Source: Fomitopsis serialis
Taxonomy: Eukaryota; Basidiomycota; Agaricomycetes; Polyporales; Fomitopsidaceae
Direction: 5' to 3'
Assembly: GCF_022376445.1 (NCBI RefSeq)
Contig: NW_025955511.1
Span: 1 to 23,034 of the forward strand
DNA: 23,034 nt
Under the pieces are notes generated by a model. That model saw only the letters and a list, made by a program, of their open reading frames with translations, had not been told where the DNA came from and did no database searches. A program made the position numbers and the translations under genes. Positions within the stretch are counted from its first letter, which is position 1. Each line of letters begins with the position of its first letter. Shown here piece after piece: positions 20,042-23,034 of this stretch.

Positions 20042-20744
20042 GGTGCGTCGAGTGATATGTCGGTCCCTCCATTGCGTTGCTGATTACACTGTTATGACTG
20101 GCTGGATCAGCTGCATTCGACAGTGTGGATACACCGTCCGGATCATTCAACCGTTACAGAAGATGTTATCAAGGAGTAGTAGCGGTACCAGAGATCTACT
20201 AGAGGTAGGTGGTGCGACTCGGATTGCATGAGCGCATTGCGATGCGCGCAGCGACGGACTGACCAGGGCTCGATTGCAGGAGGTGGCGGCAGCGCGGCGT
20301 CCGCGCTGGTCGGTTTGGACAGTTGGTCCGAGTTGCGCGTCGTCTTCGAGTGCAATCGCCCTCTGTGAGCACGTCTGCGATCTCGATCAGAGGGAGGGAC
20401 TTACCCAATGTGAGCATACGCCGCACGGCACCGTCTCGAAGTGATGATTCTCCGGGTCATGGCTCAACAGCTGACAAACTCGGGAAAGTATAGATTTCCT
20501 GTCTGCTCGTAAGTACGTCGCTTTGATTCATCGTTTGTGAGCTCATATCAGCCTTCTACAGCACGCACACGGTGTCATACAGCCGTCCTCGCGCAGGCCG
20601 GGAGGAGAAAATGCGAATCGCGAGAAAGCTTTACAGATAAGTACGTACAACTCCCAGGTGTGGAAATGATCTTCCGGCCCTACAGCACATTTCTGATACT
20701 GTAATTTTCGCTCCGACGGCTCCGAGTATGTTGCCGCTGCTTAC
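20042..20744. other. Mostly unassigned spacer with a weak minus-strand gene candidate
   Basis: Downstream of the short gene there is no clear plus-strand gene. On the minus strand, two segments joined by a plausible intron are described separately (20147-20460). Otherwise nothing is seen. Confidence 0.4.
20147..20460 (-). CDS. Possible gene fragment with Cys pair, partial
   Basis: On the minus strand a frame reads SHDPENHHFETVPCGVCSHW up to a good donor (gtaagtccct at 20404). After a 42-base intron ending cacag (20363) the frame continues RAIALEDDAQLGPTVQTDQR and runs 72 codons to a stop at 20147. The CxxC next to His and Trp hints at a small metal-binding site. No 5' end with an ATG is clear, and the last ~40 residues look random. 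This could be a remnant. Confidence 0.25.
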
Positions 20745-21112
20745 TGCTGCTTGCTCCACACTCGCTCGCTCGCTCGTCGCCTGCTCGACTACTCTCGTCG
20801 TCCTTCTCGCACGCTCGCCTCCGTCACCTCGCCGGCCTGCCTAAGGCTGCCTTCCTTTTCCCTCGTGTACCAGCTCGCCCGCCTGCTTGCTCGCCCACTC
20901 GGCTTACGTCTGCCGCTCGTTCACCTCAGGCTCTCTTCCCCCTCGCCTCTTGCCCGCTCGCTTTCCTGCCCGGCGCGGCTCGTTCTTGCCCGCCTGTGCT
21001 CCCCCTCTAGCCAGCTCTCCCACATGCTGCTCTGCTCATCTTCTTGCCCGCTTGCCATCTCGTCCGTCCACCCATCTTCTAGCTAGCAACCCGCTTGCTC
21101 AGCCACTCGCCT
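20745..21112. repeat. Pyrimidine-rich low-complexity tract
   Basis: About 370 bases are dominated by CTCGCTCG, TGCTCGCC and CCCGCTTGC-like words with very few purine runs on the plus strand. The long open frames across it (20751-21086 and 20887-21225) are produced by this composition (Ser, Leu, Ala, Arg, Pro only) and are not believed to be genes. It could be a degenerate microsatellite, a structural tract of a transposon, or a transcribed leader. Confidence 0.6.
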
Positions 21113-21128
21113 GGCCATGCAGGACGAG

Positions 21129-21186
21129 CTGCACAACCTGCACAACCGCGCCGAACCGCGCCGAACCTGTACACAGGCAGTACAGG
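21129..21186. repeat. Double tandem duplications followed by hairpin
   Basis: Two copies of CTGCACAAC (21129-21137, 21138-21146) are followed directly by two copies of CGCGCCGAAC (21147-21156, 21157-21166). A 7-bp inverted repeat comes next, CCTGTAC (21166-21172) and GTACAGG (21180-21186), with a 7-base loop. Stacked short direct repeats beside a hairpin resemble transposon termini or slippage hot spots; no partner end was found. Confidence 0.6.
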
Positions 21187-22028
21187 TCCGGGTCGTGCAT
21201 CTCATTCGTGCTCGGCGCTATCTAGGTCTACTACAGTTCTGGCAGCTTGCTAACGCGTTGACGGTTGGGCCTGTCAATGGTACACGCATTATAAAATACA
21301 TATAACCAATGATCTATTATAACGAAACTGAGTGAAGCAAGAGCGCGAGCTAGCTAGTGATGCGAGCGAGAACACTGTCGGATTGGGCAGGAAGTGCCCG
21401 AAATCGTCGGAATCTTGTTTTACCTGACCTTTTCGCCTGATATCCTCCGAGGAAACATGACGGTAGCGCAGGAATCTTGCCTTTCCGGATATCCTGTCAG
21501 AAATTTGGCTTGACGCGCAGTGGTAAAAAATGCGCCAGCGGTAGTATGACGCGAGAAAGCAGAGCGTGCCTGAATGAAAGGCGCACGCGAGAGGCAAGAT
21601 CTTGGGCTACAGATCGGGAGAAGCATCGGCCTCCAATCTGATGACCGCCTGGCCAGCGGCTCGGCGGAACCACGTCGCGGTCTGTCAAAAGCCGGATGTC
21701 CCCGGCAATTGAGGTCTTGAAAACGAGATCTGATCCAGACATAAGCTTTACTTGGGCAGACATTCCGGAGCACCTGTCCATCCCAATTGGCGCAGCTGTG
21801 TCTAATCTACCCCTAATTTACAGCACAGGATAGTTCTGGTCGCCATATCGTCCGCAATATCTCTGGCGAAAGTTACTGGGCTCCGGATCTGATCCCTCCG
21901 CTCCGGAGGTCTCCCACGCCCCCGGTAAGGGCACAGTCTTCGTCGCATCGACACATCGCCGGACCATCTCCTTTCCATCTTTTGCTGGTATACGTATTGA
22001 GTCGGCCGTCCAGAGTACATATAGCCAC
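21187..22028. other. Intergenic, no gene seen; upstream region of the aldo-keto reductase gene
   Basis: Frames on the minus strand (for example 21420-21773) have no family motifs. The sequence has short repeated words such as gatatcct and ccggatatcctg near 21440-21500, and clustered ctccgga words near 21890-21910. These look like ordinary spacer or old transposon remnants. The last few hundred bases are the likely promoter of the gene at 22114. Confidence 0.45.
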
Positions 22029-22036
22029 ATATATAA
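22029..22036 (+). promoter_or_regulatory. TATA box of the aldo-keto reductase gene
   Basis: ATATATAA lies 78 bases before the ATG at 22114, followed by a pyrimidine-rich leader (ctcccctacccccctcccg). Position and sequence fit a core promoter. Confidence 0.55.
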
Positions 22037-22113
22037 CCAGTGTCGGAGTCGGTACCGAAACTCCCCTACCCCCCTCCCGTTTTATTAATCTCTTTCCTGC
22101 CTTGCAGAGAAGT

Positions 22114-23034
22114 ATGACCACAGACATCTCATTGGAGACCTTTCAGCTAGGCCCCTTTAGGGTACCCAGGCTCTTCACAGGCCTGTGGCAGCTGTCCAGC
22201 AATGCCTGGGGCAGCGCCTCTACTCCCAAGATACGCAGCCAAATGGCGCAGTACGCGGAAGCAGGATACACCGCCTTTGGTATGTACCGCTTGCACTACG
22301 TGTTAGTTGTGCGATCTGACAAATTACACGAATATAGACATGGTACGCAGCCATTGTAATCGTTGCATGGACCCTCCTCACCGTATATGGCTGCTCTCAT
22401 GTGGCGCCTTAGGGTATGCATCCATTTGTATCAGCCTTGTTCTGACACTCAGCAGACTTGGCCGGTTCACAGCTGACCACTATGGCAGTGCAGAGATCAT
22501 CTTTGTAAGTACCGTTTCTGCACCTATCTACAGCCGCAGCGAACAATTGTGTGTCTGTGACATTGCAGGGACAATTCAGAAGGAACTTCCGCGCACCGGG
22601 AAGTATCATGGGCGGTACCAAGTGGTGTGTATTCCGCAAGACAGATCCGACACGGGCGGTCGTCGAGGCCGCCGTGCAAGAACGTTTAGACCGCATGCAG
22701 TCCCAGCGTGTCGACCTCCTACAGGTACGTTATTTTCCTGGCACCCCGGCGGACTGACAGGTGACACCGGCGCCTCGTTCCCAGTTTCATTGGCAGGACT
22801 ACAGCGACAAGGGCTACCTGACCGCCCTGCGGCACCTCCAGGACCTCCAGCGCGAAGGCAGGATCGTGACCCTTGGGCTATGCAATTTTGACGCGATCAG
22901 GACGGACGAGATTTGCACAGAGCTCGGGCCCGGCGCGATTGTGTCGAATCAAGTTCAGGTGCCGCCTCTTTCGCGCTGCCGCCGCAACTGTCAGTGTAGT
23001 CGCTAACGGTCACTCTTTCTGATAGTTTTCCTTG
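22114..23034 (+). CDS. Aldo-keto reductase family protein, 5' part (runs off the window)
   Basis: Exons are 22114-22279, 22338-22342 (microexon), 22473-22504, 22569-22724, 22785-22958 and 23026 to the window end, about 181 codons so far. The N-terminus MTTDISLETFQLGPFRVPRL leads into FTGLWQLSSNAWGS and a TIM-barrel aldo-keto reductase sequence. The catalytic tetrad is visible: Asp56 and Tyr61 (FDMADHYG), Lys86 (GGTKWCVF) and His122 (LLQFHWQDY). ERLDRMQSQRVDLLQ and GYLTALRHLQDLQREGRIV are typical of the family, as is LGLCNFDAI. It should be a cytosolic NADPH-dependent oxidoreductase; the substrate cannot be told. The codon of Asp56 is split by intron 1. One G seems missing at the microexon donor (22342/22343). 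The C-terminal half, with the cofactor phosphate-binding part, lies beyond the window. Confidence 0.88.

Noticed and set aside
20751..21225. Overlapping long ORFs in the CT-rich tract
   Set aside because: The proteins consist almost only of Ser, Leu, Ala, Arg and Pro and arise from the pyrimidine bias. No motif or splice sites support them.
1..23034. CRISPR array, prophage, operon or biosynthetic gene cluster
   Set aside because: There are no spaced direct repeats, no prokaryotic gene layout and no backbone enzymes (PKS, NRPS, terpene cyclase). Genes are intron-rich and functionally unrelated.

Overview
The window looks like nuclear DNA of a filamentous basidiomycete, most likely an Agaricomycete of the polypore type. 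The grounds are GC-rich coding sequence, many introns of about 45-65 bases with GT..AG ends, genes split into up to eleven exons, and gene families typical of those fungi. No bacterial, viral or CRISPR features are seen.

Layout. Bases 5-2108 (minus) hold a seven-exon gene for a lysine-rich, probably nuclear protein with a small ubiquitin-like N-terminal fold. It is divergent from a complete gene for a small complex I subunit, NDUFB2-like (2324-2681, plus), across a 215-base shared promoter. After about 0.8 kb of unannotated DNA comes a non-autonomous hAT-type transposon (3473-4500) with imperfect terminal inverted repeats and a perfect 8-base target duplication. It ends 70 bases before the start codon of an eleven-exon gene for a ~1295-residue gelsolin-repeat protein with a long disordered N-terminal half (4571-9062, plus). 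Two tandem paralogous GH17 glucanase genes follow (9738-11142 and 12353-13823, plus). Then come a secreted, probably GPI-anchored cysteine protein (14604-15567, minus) and an unrecognised 260-residue protein (16528-17408, minus). Bases 17409-22113 are gene-poor: a possible short unrecognised gene (19564-20041), a weaker minus-strand candidate, a CT-rich low-complexity tract and a cluster of tiny repeats. The window ends inside an aldo-keto reductase gene (22114 onward).

The most general observation is that most of the larger genes carry single-base frame breaks that are not introns. Adding a base at each break restores the family motifs and makes all exon phases close. The two GH17 copies then have equal lengths for three of their last four exons. 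Roughly 30 bases appear to be missing. The pattern fits consensus deletion errors, often in short homopolymers, better than decay of many neighbouring genes. I therefore annotate these loci as genes with frame breaks, not as pseudogenes.

The genes do not form an obvious pathway or secondary-metabolite cluster. They read as ordinary housekeeping and secretome genes interrupted by one clear mobile element. No clearly new multi-gene system is visible.
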